A program made the position numbers and the translations under genes. The notes below the pieces were generated by a model that made no database searches, was not told the DNA's origin, and worked only from the letters and a program-made list of their open reading frames with translations. Shown piece by piece: positions 36,775 through 45,449 of a stretch of 64,000 bases of DNA. The stretch comes from Paenibacillus xylanexedens (GTDB lineage: Bacteria > Bacillota > Bacilli > Paenibacillales > Paenibacillaceae). The number at the start of each line of letters is the position of its first letter. Position 1 is the first letter of the stretch. The stretch is taken from positions 62,001 to 126,000 of the forward strand of contig NZ_JAGIKV010000007.1 in the NCBI RefSeq assembly GCF_017874615.1. Direction: 5' to 3'.

Positions 36775-37916
36775 AGGCCCTACACTTTGGCGCAGGTAAC
36801 ATCGGACGCGGATTTATCGGGTTGATTCTCTCCCGTGCAGGGTATGAGGTGGTTTTCTCCGACGTGAATCAGACCTTGGTAACGGCTCTCCAGCAACGGG
36901 GACAATATACAGTGGAATTGGCTAACGAGAGCAAGGATCAGGAGACCGTCACAGGTGTAAATGCAATCGATGGAACCCAGCTGGAGACGGTTGCCCAAAC
37001 CGTGGTGAAAGCTGATCTGATTACAACCGCAGTGGGTGTAGGAGTACTAAAGCATATTGCACCAGGCATTGCGAAAGGACTTGAGAAAAGACTGAATTCC
37101 GGTCCTGCTCAAAACCCTCTTCACATTATCGCTTGCGAGAACGCCATTGGAGCCAGTACGCAATTGAAAGAGCATGTATATGCTCTGCTCAATGAAGAAG
37201 TACGTTCCCTTGCAGATCAGTATGTCTATTTTCCAGACTCGGCCGTAGACCGGATTGTGCCTATTCAGCATCATGAAGACCCGTTGCATGTACAGGTGGA
37301 GCCTTTTTACGAGTGGGTGGTGGATCGTTCCCAGATGGCTCCTGCATTCAAACCGGTTGAGGGCATTGTATATGTCGATGATCTGGAGCCGTATATCGAA
37401 CGGAAGCTGTTCACTGTTAATACAGGACACTGCGTTGCTGCGTACATCGGTAATGTGCACGGGTATGACACGATTCAGAAGGCTATTGCTGATGAAAAGG
37501 TGAAATCCATTGTCTACGGCGCTTTGCAGGAAACTGGAAAAGTTCTAGTGAAGCGTTTTGCATTCAACCCGGAAGAGCATGAGCAGTATATTGTCAAAAT
37601 ATTGGGACGGTTTGTCAACCCGTATCTCACCGATGAGGTTACTCGTGTTGGTCGTTCCCCGCTGCGCAAGTTGTCTCCGAATGATCGTCTGGTTCGCCCG
37701 GCCCTTCAGGCATATGCGGATGGAAGCGAAACGACCTATCTGGCTATGGGCATGGCAGCAGCCTGCAAGTTCGATGTCTCCGATGATCCGGAAGCAGTTG
37801 AACTACAGGACATGATCCGCCAGAAGGGGATTGTAGCTGCGCTCCACCATTATACGTCCATGGATGAGCATCATCCGGTGCTTGAACAGGCTGTTGCCCA
37901 GTATAACCAAATGTAA
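36771..37916 (+). CDS. mtlD: Mannitol-1-phosphate 5-dehydrogenase
   Basis: Oxidises mannitol-1-phosphate to fructose-6-phosphate with NAD. 381 residues: NAD-binding HFGAGNIGRGFIG at 5-17, and the family motif KRFAFNPEEHEQY/VTRVGRSPLRKLSPNDRLVRP with catalytic lysine. The last gene of the mannitol operon, followed by a hairpin shared with the convergent CWC gene. Confidence 0.97.
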   Translation: MKALHFGAGNIGRGFIGLILSRAGYEVVFSDVNQTLVTALQQRGQYTVELANESKDQETVTGVNAIDGTQLETVAQTVVKADLITTAVGVGVLKHIAPGIAKGLEKRLNSGPAQNPLHIIACENAIGASTQLKEHVYALLNEEVRSLADQYVYFPDSAVDRIVPIQHHEDPLHVQVEPFYEWVVDRSQMAPAFKPVEGIVYVDDLEPYIERKLFTVNTGHCVAAYIGNVHGYDTIQKAIADEKVKSIVYGALQETGKVLVKRFAFNPEEHEQYIVKILGRFVNPYLTDEVTRVGRSPLRKLSPNDRLVRPALQAYADGSETTYLAMGMAAACKFDVSDDPEAVELQDMIRQKGIVAALHHYTSMDEHHPVLEQAVAQYNQM

Positions 37917-37957
37917 GAACAGTGGTAGCCAGCTAACAGTATAGATGAGGCATAATG

Positions 37958-37998
37958 AAGAAGAGCCATACAGTTGTTAACTGTGTGGCTCTTCTTTT
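37958..37998. terminator. Bidirectional terminator containing the CWC-gene stop codon
   Basis: AAGAAGAGCCATACAGTT pairs with AACTGTGTGGCTCTTCTT (one mismatch) around GTT; T-run on the plus side. The stop codon of the minus-strand gene at 37977-37979 lies in the loop. Confidence 0.85.
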
Positions 37999-38228
37999 GG
38001 TTGACGTTTATTGGCATACTCGTCCAAACAACGTTGACATATGCACGATTTTCGGCGCTGCTCTGCCGGAATGCGGTCAAATACACCTTCGGGGAAAGTA
38101 GCCCGGTTACACCAGCATTCCGAATGGGGATGTCCTGCGGCATAGGAACAGCGATTAGCTTCCCCGCATAATGGGCAGACAAGAACATCGATATGGATGT
38201 GCTCTTGATCGTCTTGTTCTGCAGACAT
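37977..38228 (-). CDS. Cysteine-rich CWC family protein
   Basis: Small 83-residue protein of unknown function. Cysteines form CPLCGEANRC, a CWC (ECWCNR) and CICQRC pairs, suggesting a zinc-binding fold, and match the Cys_rich_CWC family found widely in bacteria. GGGAGGG lies before the ATG. No catalytic motif. It sits between mtlD and the MutS2-like gene with no evident functional link. Confidence 0.82.
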   Translation of the reverse strand: MSAEQDDQEHIHIDVLVCPLCGEANRCSYAAGHPHSECWCNRATFPEGVFDRIPAEQRRKSCICQRCLDEYANKRQPKEEPHS

Positions 38229-38367
38229 TCAGTTCTTCCCTCCCTGTGTAATAGCTACGAGCTGAAGTTAAACATACTGGTCCCAGTATAACAGAAATGT
38301 GCCGGTGATTATGGATTTCACTCTGTAAATATGACTTCCATTTCACCACATCTGTTTCTCCCATCGG

Positions 38368-40371
38368 CTATTCTTCAGGCGGTAATTCGATCTGTAGGCC
38401 TTCCACATGTTTGCGTCCCATCAATTTACGTTTCTTACGATTTTCCTTTGTTTCTAGCACAATGTCCAAATCATAATCGTCACCCGGATAAAGCTCATTG
38501 GCAGATATATGCAGAGTCAGGCGTTTCTTATGGATTTTGACTTTGCGTCCTCGCAGCATGACCCCGATATTTCCACGGCTATCCTCGACATCACAGACGA
38601 TGCCCGACTGATTAAGATAGGCCGCATACACCCGGTCTCCTTTGCGAAAAGTTTTGGCAGGAGCAGGAGAATCCGACTCTCTGGTTGTTGTCTTTTTGTG
38701 GAGACCTAATGAATCTTTTGGTTGCTTCCACTTATCTCGTTTGGACAACTCTACTGGGCTGTCCGATACTGTAACGGCACGATCAGGCGTCAGGACTGGA
38801 GTTTCCAAAGGAGGTGACGTGAACCCTAATATACGATCTCTTGAAATACTTTGATCGGACAGGGACTTGGATCGCTCGATAATTCGTTGTGGCATGCCCA
38901 GCTTTAATGCGATGGAATAAGCATAGCTCTCACCAGCTTCTCCGATACGCAATCGATACAGCGGCTGGAGAGAAACGGTGTCAAATTCCATACGGGCATT
39001 TTCGAATCCTGGCGTGGCCGCAGCAAAATGTTTGATTTCACCAAAATGGGTTGTCGCCACAACGGTTGCTCCGCGGCTGTGTAGTTCCTCTAGCATTGCG
39101 ATAGAAAGTCCAACACCTTCACCGGGATCTGTGCCGGAAGCCATCTCATCAATGAGCACCAGAGTTGACGGATTGGCCTGTTCCAGTATGCCAATCATAT
39201 TGCGAATATGTGCGGAAAATGTACTGAGCGCTTGTTCCAAACTCTGCCCGTCACCAATATCAACCGCTACCTCGTTATAAACGGCCATCTCGCCACCCTC
39301 CTCCACGGGAATAAGCAGACCGGATTGCATCATCAGGGTTAGCAAACCTAGTGTTTTGAGTGCGACCGTTTTACCCCCGGTATTCGGGCCCGTAATAATG
39401 AGCGACGAGTACGTTCTGCCGATTGCAAAATCAAGGGGAACCATGGAAGAACCCATGAACGGATGACGTGCACGTTGAAGACTGATGTGGCCCTGAGTAT
39501 TGACTCGAACGGTGCATCCGTCCATGGTGGCCGCATATTTGGCTTTGGCAAACAGGAAATCCAGCACACCTACCGTTTCGGTGTTCAGGGCGATTTCACG
39601 GCTATACGATTCGGTCAGGGAGGTTAAATCACCGAGAATTCTCATCTCCTCTCGGGACTCCTCCGCTTGTAGAGCGGCCAATTCCATCTGTAAACTTACT
39701 AATTCAACAGGTTCGATATATACGGTTTGCCCACTCCCGGATTCATCCAGTACACTGCCTTTCACCTGTTTACGGAACTCTTTCTTAATGGACAGAACCG
39801 TTCTTCCTCCGCGTTGGCTGATGACATGCTCCTGCATAATGGAGCGATGTTTGCTCACCAGAGAATCAAGCTTTCGTTTCATGCGTTCCTCATTCACCGT
39901 CATTTTTTTACGAATTCTAATGAGTTCTTTGCTCGCTTGATCCTGAATGCGTCCACTATGGATGCAGCGCTCGATCTCACTCAGCAAAGGTTCGATCAGA
40001 ATCATGGATGCTGCATAGCGACTAACGGTGGGAGCGGCCCCAGATTTGCCCTCCATATATTTCATGAGTTGTGCACAGCTCCGCAGGAACTGAGCGAGAT
40101 GACTGAAGTCACGTTCACTGAATAGATAACCGGTGCCAAGCAGATCCATAATGGTTTCCATGCCGTCGAGTGAAGGGAGGGGGATACTGGCCCCGAAGCG
40201 AATCAACGCAGCCGCTTCTGCTGTTTCTTCCAGGCGAATCTGAATCAGGTGAGCATCTACCATCGGTTTTAGTTCTCTGGCATAACGTTTGCCCAGATAA
40301 GACAGGGCGCAGTCTGCAACGTTTTTTTGAATTTGTGGATAGCCCAAACTGTTTAAAGTGTTCTCATTCAT
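38368..40371 (-). CDS. MutS2-like ATPase lacking the Smr domain
   Basis: 667-residue relative of MutS2. Core and clamp helices (1-310) precede an ABC-type ATPase with Walker A GPNTGGKT (328-335), signature STFSAHI (384-389 region), Walker B LVLIDEMASGTDP (404-416) and H-loop THFGE (441-445), all intact. A KOW-like beta segment follows (about 575-618, FRKGDRVYAAYLNQSGIV). Standard MutS2 has about 785 residues and ends in an Smr nuclease domain; here the protein stops shortly after the KOW-like part (RKHVEGLQIELPPEE). B. subtilis MutS2 is reported to act on collided ribosomes. Frame opens 32 codons upstream, but AAGGAGAG before ATG 40371 fixes the start. Expression is gated by the leader described below. 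Function as a ribosome factor is inference. Confidence 0.88.
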   Translation of the reverse strand: MNENTLNSLGYPQIQKNVADCALSYLGKRYARELKPMVDAHLIQIRLEETAEAAALIRFGASIPLPSLDGMETIMDLLGTGYLFSERDFSHLAQFLRSCAQLMKYMEGKSGAAPTVSRYAASMILIEPLLSEIERCIHSGRIQDQASKELIRIRKKMTVNEERMKRKLDSLVSKHRSIMQEHVISQRGGRTVLSIKKEFRKQVKGSVLDESGSGQTVYIEPVELVSLQMELAALQAEESREEMRILGDLTSLTESYSREIALNTETVGVLDFLFAKAKYAATMDGCTVRVNTQGHISLQRARHPFMGSSMVPLDFAIGRTYSSLIITGPNTGGKTVALKTLGLLTLMMQSGLLIPVEEGGEMAVYNEVAVDIGDGQSLEQALSTFSAHIRNMIGILEQANPSTLVLIDEMASGTDPGEGVGLSIAMLEELHSRGATVVATTHFGEIKHFAAATPGFENARMEFDTVSLQPLYRLRIGEAGESYAYSIALKLGMPQRIIERSKSLSDQSISRDRILGFTSPPLETPVLTPDRAVTVSDSPVELSKRDKWKQPKDSLGLHKKTTTRESDSPAPAKTFRKGDRVYAAYLNQSGIVCDVEDSRGNIGVMLRGRKVKIHKKRLTLHISANELYPGDDYDLDIVLETKENRKKRKLMGRKHVEGLQIELPPEE

Positions 40372-40438
40372 ACGTAATCTCTCCTTGAATTGAATTGGGA
40401 TTTCAGTTGACGCGCTGAAACATATTCCTGGAAAACGC

Positions 40439-40477
40439 AAAAAGGGCGGAGAATGAACAAACGTCATTCTCCGCCCT
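40439..40477 (-). terminator. Second terminator in the MutS2-like leader
   Basis: Perfect 14-bp stem: AGGGCGGAGAATGA and TCATTCTCCGCCCT around CGTTTGT, then a five-T run. It ends about 70 nt before the start codon. Confidence 0.9.
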
Positions 40478-40516
40478 AAACGTATGGGAAAGCAAAGTCC
40501 ACTACAGGTCTATATT

Positions 40517-40544
40517 AAAAAATCCGCGCTGAACACAGCGCGGA
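40517..40544 (-). terminator. First terminator in the MutS2-like leader
   Basis: TCCGCGCTG-TGTT-CAGCGCGGA followed by six T residues: a perfect 9-bp stem. It is enclosed by an outer GGTCTAT/ATAGACC helix (about 40551 to 40508). Confidence 0.92.
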
Positions 40545-40592
40545 AATAGACCCGGACAATTACAATCCCGGAGGCGATTTATGATATCCGCT

Positions 40593-40704
40593 GTTCTTAA
40601 CTAAGTACAGGGATCTGGCACATCATGAAATACACGTATGCCATACGGGCACAAGCGCAATGAAAGGCCAAACTCCTGAATATTAAACTTGGTTAGTTAA
40701 GAAC
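40593..40704 (-). promoter_or_regulatory. Long-range leader helix and candidate antiterminator segment
   Basis: RNA GUUCUUAACUAA at 40704-40693 (last four codons of the leader ORF) is perfectly complementary to UUAGUUAAGAAC at 40604-40593. If a ribosome occupies the leader ORF, the downstream strand is freed, and its continuation ACAGCG (40594-40589) can pair with CGCTGT of terminator 1 (40540-40535), disrupting that hairpin. Confidence 0.6.
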
Positions 40705-40716
40705 ATTCACCGACAT
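40693..40716 (-). CDS. Leader peptide ORF (MSVNVLN)
   Basis: Seven codons ATG TCG GTG AAT GTT CTT AAC TAA. The ribosome site AGGAGAG is 7 nt upstream, ideal spacing, and the 11-nt context AAGGAGAGATT (40721-40731) is identical to that of the MutS2-like gene itself (40376-40386). Position early in the leader, before two terminators, is that of a regulatory leader peptide. No protein function expected. Confidence 0.65.
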   Translation of the reverse strand: MSVNVLN

Positions 40717-40751
40717 TAAAAATCTCTCCTTTGATTGAGGAATATGCAACC

Positions 40752-40781
40752 AATATAAACTGGAATTTGGTTTAAAGTCAA
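40752..40781 (-). promoter_or_regulatory. Promoter of the MutS2-like leader
   Basis: TTGACT (40781-40776), 18-nt spacer, TATATT (40757-40752). Start near 40745 gives a leader of about 375 nt. The rest of the 525-nt gap to the plus-strand regulator gene is AT-rich. Confidence 0.7.
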
Positions 40782-40896
40782 CCTTAGAATAAATGAGTGG
40801 ACTTGAATAAGAATGGGTTTTAAAATAACAATAGTAAAATAATCCAATGAAAGCGATTTAATTTAATAAACATACATATAAAGGAGGATGCTCTTC

Positions 40897-43233
40897 TTGC
40901 CGAAGTATTTACTGCGTTTGCTCTGCTTTACCCTGATCCTCGGAGCCCTTCCGGTCATTGTTATTGGTTCGGTCTCGTATACGATTGCATCACGTGACAT
41001 TGAACAGAAAGTGCGTGAGAGCAATCTTCAGATATTACATCAGACCCAAATGCGGGTAGAACAAGTTCTGCGCAGCCTGCAATTATCATCCATCCAGTAT
41101 GTCAATTCGCCTCTGGTACTACAAGCGATGAAGAAACCCCTGGACAGCAGCGAATTTCAGGAGATTCGTGATCTGACATCCGGTTTTAACAACTTGCAAG
41201 CGGTTACGAACATTGACCAAGCCTATCTGGTTAATCTGGATGAAGATTGGGTTGTTTCGATGCGTTCTTTTGGCAAATTGGATGATTTCAGCATTCGAGA
41301 CCGAATTGGCTCCTACCTAAGTTATACCAACAGCCTGTTCTGGGTCACTCAGAATGCCAGTTCAGCGAAAGAAAGTGTACCTGTGTCAGCAGGTATGGGT
41401 GAACTAACACCCGAACAGGCACCTGCTCTTATATCATCGGATAATGTGGTCAGTATGGTATTCAAAATCCCGATGATACCAACCAATGTGAAACCGAAGG
41501 GATTTCTTGTGATTGATATCGCCGATACGGAACTGAGTACCTACTTGAGCCGAAATACGAATTCTGGAGATATGTACGTTCTGGATCGGGAGCAGAAGTA
41601 TTTTCTGAACGATATGCAGCAAGGCGGGAAATATGACGCACTGAATAAGGAAATTCATGAAATGGTGCAAACGACAGGCCAGCCAGAGGGTTTCTTCAGT
41701 GCGGAGGTGGAAGGTAACCAAGTGGCGGTTAGTTATAGGCAATCTCCGCTCAACGGCTGGTTATACGTGTCCGTTGTATCTCTTGGACAGATTACAGCCC
41801 AGTCACAGAAAATTGCATTGGTTACCGGTATCGCTACACTGGTCATGTTATGTGTAACGGGATTGTTCGCCATATACGGCAGTCGGCGGATGTACTCACC
41901 GATCTCCAGACTGCTGCAATTTACGAAGGGGCTGGATTCTCCAGTTACTCCGTCAGGACGCCGTCAGGATGAATTTATCTATATTGAGGAGCAATTGTCA
42001 ACCTTGTTCAGTTCGGAGAAAACGATGCGTGAGCAGATGAAGGGGCAGCATGTGCACCTCCAGGAGTTTTTTATGACCAAACTGCTAACAGGCAAAATCT
42101 CGGAAGAGGATTTCAGATATCAGGGAGAATTGTACGATTTCCCGACAGGGTGGACGAGTCTTGGCGTACTCATGCTCCAGATCGATACCTTGGAAGGGAC
42201 CCGATATGAGGAACAGGATCGCGATCTGCTGCTGTTTGCTGTCAACAATATGGTAGGTGAGCTCCTTCCTTCGGCAGTTCGGTTCACCCCGGTCATGCTG
42301 GATGATGCTCAGGTCACCGTACTTGCCTCCGAACTGACGGATGAGGTGCAGCTGAAGGAATGGATGCATACCCAGGCAGACTGGATTCGTGAACGTGTCG
42401 TAACTTATCTGAATCTGCCCGTAAGTATCGGCATCAGTCGTTCCTACGCTTGTATCGGAGATACGCCAAGAGCGGTTCAGGAGAGCCGCGAGGCTCTGCA
42501 AGGCCGGGTCAGTCTGGGCAGCCGTATTATTTTGCATTACGAAGATATTCAGCCACGTGGTCAGATGGAGGCCGCGTTGTATACCCAGTTACGTATGATC
42601 GAGGATCAGCTCGCGTCTGCGCTCAAGCAAGGAGATGAAGAGAAGACGGACACCTACTTTAAGCAATATTTGGGACTGCTTGCAGACAAGAAGCTTCATT
42701 TCAGTGAATACCCCGTCATTATGGTTCAGTTATTGTCTCGTGTATATCAGCTTGTGCAGGAACAAGGCGGGGATGTAGCCGAAGTACTGGGTGAAAAAGC
42801 ATCCATGTCACATTTGCTGAAGTTGTCCACATTGGACGAAATGACCAATTGGTTCCGCAAGCGGCTGTTCCTGCCCGTCATTCGTTTCTGGCGAGAGCAG
42901 GAAGAATCCCAATACATGAATATTGCGAGACGTATGATTCGTTTGATCGAGGAACGTTATGATCGTGAATTGTCGCTGGAAGCCTGTGCCGCTGAGCTTA
43001 ATTTTCACCCTGTTTACCTAAGTCGGGTATTCAAGAAGGAAGCTGGAGTCAATTTTACGGAATATCTCGCAGAGTATCGTATGGAAAAAGCGAAGACATG
43101 GCTGCAAACAACAAATCTTAAAATATCGGAGATTGCCGAGAAATTAAACTATACCAATCCAACCGCATTTATCCGTACGTTTCGCAAAATCACAGGAACA
43201 ACCCCCGGCAAGTACCGGGAGCAGCAGCGATAA
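40897..43233 (+). CDS. YesN-type membrane sensor/AraC regulator of the adjacent ABC operon
   Basis: 778 residues: membrane segment about 5-27, extracellular sensor region (about 30-305), a second membrane segment (about 308-330), a cytoplasmic linker, and a C-terminal AraC double helix-turn-helix (about 680-775, with LSLEACAAELNFHPVYLSRVFKK split over the first motif). One-component transmembrane regulators of this kind usually sit before CUT1 sugar-ABC operons in Paenibacillus and control them. The frame contains ATG at 40888, but AAGGAGG ends at 40887, so TTG 40897 (9 nt away) is the likelier start. Confidence 0.87.
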   Translation: MPKYLLRLLCFTLILGALPVIVIGSVSYTIASRDIEQKVRESNLQILHQTQMRVEQVLRSLQLSSIQYVNSPLVLQAMKKPLDSSEFQEIRDLTSGFNNLQAVTNIDQAYLVNLDEDWVVSMRSFGKLDDFSIRDRIGSYLSYTNSLFWVTQNASSAKESVPVSAGMGELTPEQAPALISSDNVVSMVFKIPMIPTNVKPKGFLVIDIADTELSTYLSRNTNSGDMYVLDREQKYFLNDMQQGGKYDALNKEIHEMVQTTGQPEGFFSAEVEGNQVAVSYRQSPLNGWLYVSVVSLGQITAQSQKIALVTGIATLVMLCVTGLFAIYGSRRMYSPISRLLQFTKGLDSPVTPSGRRQDEFIYIEEQLSTLFSSEKTMREQMKGQHVHLQEFFMTKLLTGKISEEDFRYQGELYDFPTGWTSLGVLMLQIDTLEGTRYEEQDRDLLLFAVNNMVGELLPSAVRFTPVMLDDAQVTVLASELTDEVQLKEWMHTQADWIRERVVTYLNLPVSIGISRSYACIGDTPRAVQESREALQGRVSLGSRIILHYEDIQPRGQMEAALYTQLRMIEDQLASALKQGDEEKTDTYFKQYLGLLADKKLHFSEYPVIMVQLLSRVYQLVQEQGGDVAEVLGEKASMSHLLKLSTLDEMTNWFRKRLFLPVIRFWREQEESQYMNIARRMIRLIEERYDRELSLEACAAELNFHPVYLSRVFKKEAGVNFTEYLAEYRMEKAKTWLQTTNLKISEIAEKLNYTNPTAFIRTFRKITGTTPGKYREQQR

Positions 43234-43239
43234 AACAAA

Positions 43240-43273
43240 CCTGCTCTGCCCGCCATGGCAGGCAGGCTTTTTT
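43240..43273 (+). terminator. Terminator after the regulator gene
   Basis: CCTGCTCTGCC and GGCAGGCAGG arms around CGCCAT, followed by TTTTTT. Confidence 0.8.
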
Positions 43274-43482
43274 ATGTTCGGATGAAGGAAGAAGACCACT
43301 TTTCTCCATGAAGTTAAGACAGGAATATAGAGGTTGAAAGCAGTTCATTGCGCCTTTGAACTCTGTGATATAAATGAGCTAAACCCTTGCTACATAAGGA
43401 AAAACAAAAGGCTAAAACGAGACGATAGCCAGTCATTCGTTTATCCTCCACAATGAAGACATGAATTCAGGAAGTGATATTT

Positions 43483-43496
43483 TGTAATCGTTTCCA
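43483..43496 (+). promoter_or_regulatory. cre (CcpA) site before the ABC operon
   Basis: TGTAATCGTTTCCA matches TGWNANCGNTNWCA at 13 of 14 positions and lies 20 nt before the first permease start, suggesting catabolite repression by roadblock or start-site occupancy. Confidence 0.6.
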
Positions 43497-43515
43497 ATGT
43501 GGGGAGGAAGACAAT

Positions 43516-44469
43516 ATGAAAGCCGAAACGGCGGCTCGAACACGGCCCGCTACCCGCAGTGACAAAAACCTGCTGTGGAGAGACATTATCAAAAACCGGT
43601 GGCTGTATATCATGTTGATACCGGGTGTGCTTTACTTTGTAATTTTCAAATACATACCCATGTATGGTATCACGATGGCTTTTCAGGATTACACGCCTTA
43701 CAAGGGCATCTTGGGAAGTGACTGGGTAGGGTTCAAACATTTCCAGCGTTTCTTCGGAGAACCGCAGTTCTGGACATTATTTCGGAATACGTTTTTGCTT
43801 GCCATTTATAACATTGTGTTCTTCTTCCCACTGCCGATTGTACTGGCACTCATGATGAATGAAGTTCGCCGTGAACGGTTCAAACGATTTGTACAAACGC
43901 TCGTCTATGTTCCACACTTTGTTTCCTGGGTTGTTGTTGTCGGTGTGTTCTACATGCTGTTCACAACCGAGGGTGGTGCGATTAATGAATTGCTCTATAA
44001 CCTGACTGGACAAAAAGTGGCGTTCCTGCTTGAACCCGGATGGTTCCGAACGATGATTGTTGGACAATCCATCTGGAAAGAAGTTGGTTGGGGCACAATT
44101 ATCTTCCTGGCGGCGCTTTCCGGTGTTGATACACAGCTCTATGAAGCTGCACGGATTGATGGTGCCAATCGGTGGCGCCAAACCTGGCACATTACGTTGC
44201 CGGCCATTCGCAGTACAATCGTCATTTTGCTCATTCTGCGTCTGGGAAATTTCCTGGATACAGGCTTTGAACAGATCTTCCTGATGCTAACTCCGACAAA
44301 CCGGGATGTGGGCGAGGTATTCGATACCTACGTGTACACAAAGGGTCTTACCCAGGCACAGTACAGTTATAGTGCTGCTGTCGGGTTGTTCAAATCGGTT
44401 GTCGGGCTGGCGCTTGTTCTTGGTGCCAATACGCTGGCCAAAAAATTCGGGGAGGAAGGCGTCTACTAA
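43516..44469 (+). CDS. Sugar ABC transporter permease (LplB/YteP type)
   Basis: 317-residue CUT1-family permease with six membrane segments and the EAA loop YEAARIDGANRWRQTWHITLP, where the shared ATPase (MsmX-like) docks. The N-terminus IIKNRWLYIMLIPGVLYFVIFKYIPMYG is typical of the LplB group. With the next genes it resembles B. subtilis yteP-ytcP-ytcQ-yteR, which imports rhamnogalacturonan disaccharides. GGGGAGG at 43501-43507 sets ATG 43516; the longer frame from 43474 lacks a ribosome site. Confidence 0.92.
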   Translation: MKAETAARTRPATRSDKNLLWRDIIKNRWLYIMLIPGVLYFVIFKYIPMYGITMAFQDYTPYKGILGSDWVGFKHFQRFFGEPQFWTLFRNTFLLAIYNIVFFFPLPIVLALMMNEVRRERFKRFVQTLVYVPHFVSWVVVVGVFYMLFTTEGGAINELLYNLTGQKVAFLLEPGWFRTMIVGQSIWKEVGWGTIIFLAALSGVDTQLYEAARIDGANRWRQTWHITLPAIRSTIVILLILRLGNFLDTGFEQIFLMLTPTNRDVGEVFDTYVYTKGLTQAQYSYSAAVGLFKSVVGLALVLGANTLAKKFGEEGVY

Positions 44470-44514
44470 CCCTCGGGAGCAGACGTTCTTCACCAGACAG
44501 GAGTGAACATTAAG

Positions 44515-45387
44515 ATGCAACAGGATAAAACGTGGGGCAACCGGATCTTTGATTTTCTCAATCACGGCTTGCTGCTGTTGATTGGAATCGTGACGGTCAT
44601 CCCGTTCATGTATATTTTGGCCGTCTCGTTTACCAGTCCGCATGAAGTGGCTAAGGGAGGATTCATTCTTTTTCCAAAAGAGTTCTCTCTGGCTGCGTAC
44701 CGTTACATTTTCTCTACAGATACCTTGATTCGCAGTCTGGGTGTATCGGTCTATATTACGGTGATCGGTACCTTCATTAACCTGCTGTTTACGTCACTTA
44801 TGGCATATCCGCTCTCCAGAAGATATTTGCGTGGACGCCAGCCCATTTTGGTGGGTGTATTGTTCACGATGCTCTTCAGTGGCGGAATGATTCCAACATA
44901 CTTTGTCGTGAAATCCTTACACCTGACGGATACGTTATGGTCGCTGATGCTACCTACCGCTATTAGTGCATTTAACTTGATCGTACTCAAAAATTTCTTC
45001 CAGGCCATTCCCGATGAACTGGAGGATGCAGCCAAAATTGATGGATGTAACGATGTCAGCGTATTGTTCCGGATTGTACTGCCGTTGTCCATGCCAGCCA
45101 TGGCGACATTTTCACTCTTTTACGCGGTGGCCCACTGGAACAGTTTCTTCAGCGCTGTTATCTATATCAACGATAGTGAGAAGTGGCCTGTCCAAGTCTG
45201 GCTACGTGAAATTGTTATTCTGGCACAGAGCCGAATCGGAGACACGAGTATCGAAGAGACCGAGATCCAGCCGCTGACCATTCGCATGGCCGTTATCGTG
45301 TTCTCCACGATCCCGATTATGCTGGTATATCCATTCCTGCAAAAGCACTTTGCAAAAGGAGTGATGCTGGGTTCGGTGAAAGGTTGA
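44515..45387 (+). CDS. Sugar ABC transporter permease (LplC/YtcP type)
   Basis: 290-residue second permease, six membrane segments, EAA-type loop DELEDAAKIDGCNDVSVLFRIVLP. Forms the heterodimeric channel with the preceding protein. GTG at 44503 overlaps the ribosome site AGGAG, so ATG 44515 is taken as start. No ATPase gene lies in the operon, the usual situation where one MsmX protein serves several importers. Confidence 0.92.
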   Translation: MQQDKTWGNRIFDFLNHGLLLLIGIVTVIPFMYILAVSFTSPHEVAKGGFILFPKEFSLAAYRYIFSTDTLIRSLGVSVYITVIGTFINLLFTSLMAYPLSRRYLRGRQPILVGVLFTMLFSGGMIPTYFVVKSLHLTDTLWSLMLPTAISAFNLIVLKNFFQAIPDELEDAAKIDGCNDVSVLFRIVLPLSMPAMATFSLFYAVAHWNSFFSAVIYINDSEKWPVQVWLREIVILAQSRIGDTSIEETEIQPLTIRMAVIVFSTIPIMLVYPFLQKHFAKGVMLGSVKG

Positions 45388-45449
45388 GTCGGCACATGGT
45401 TCAAAGTCAGTTCACTATGACTGCATAAAAAAAGGGAGGTTTTCATGTT

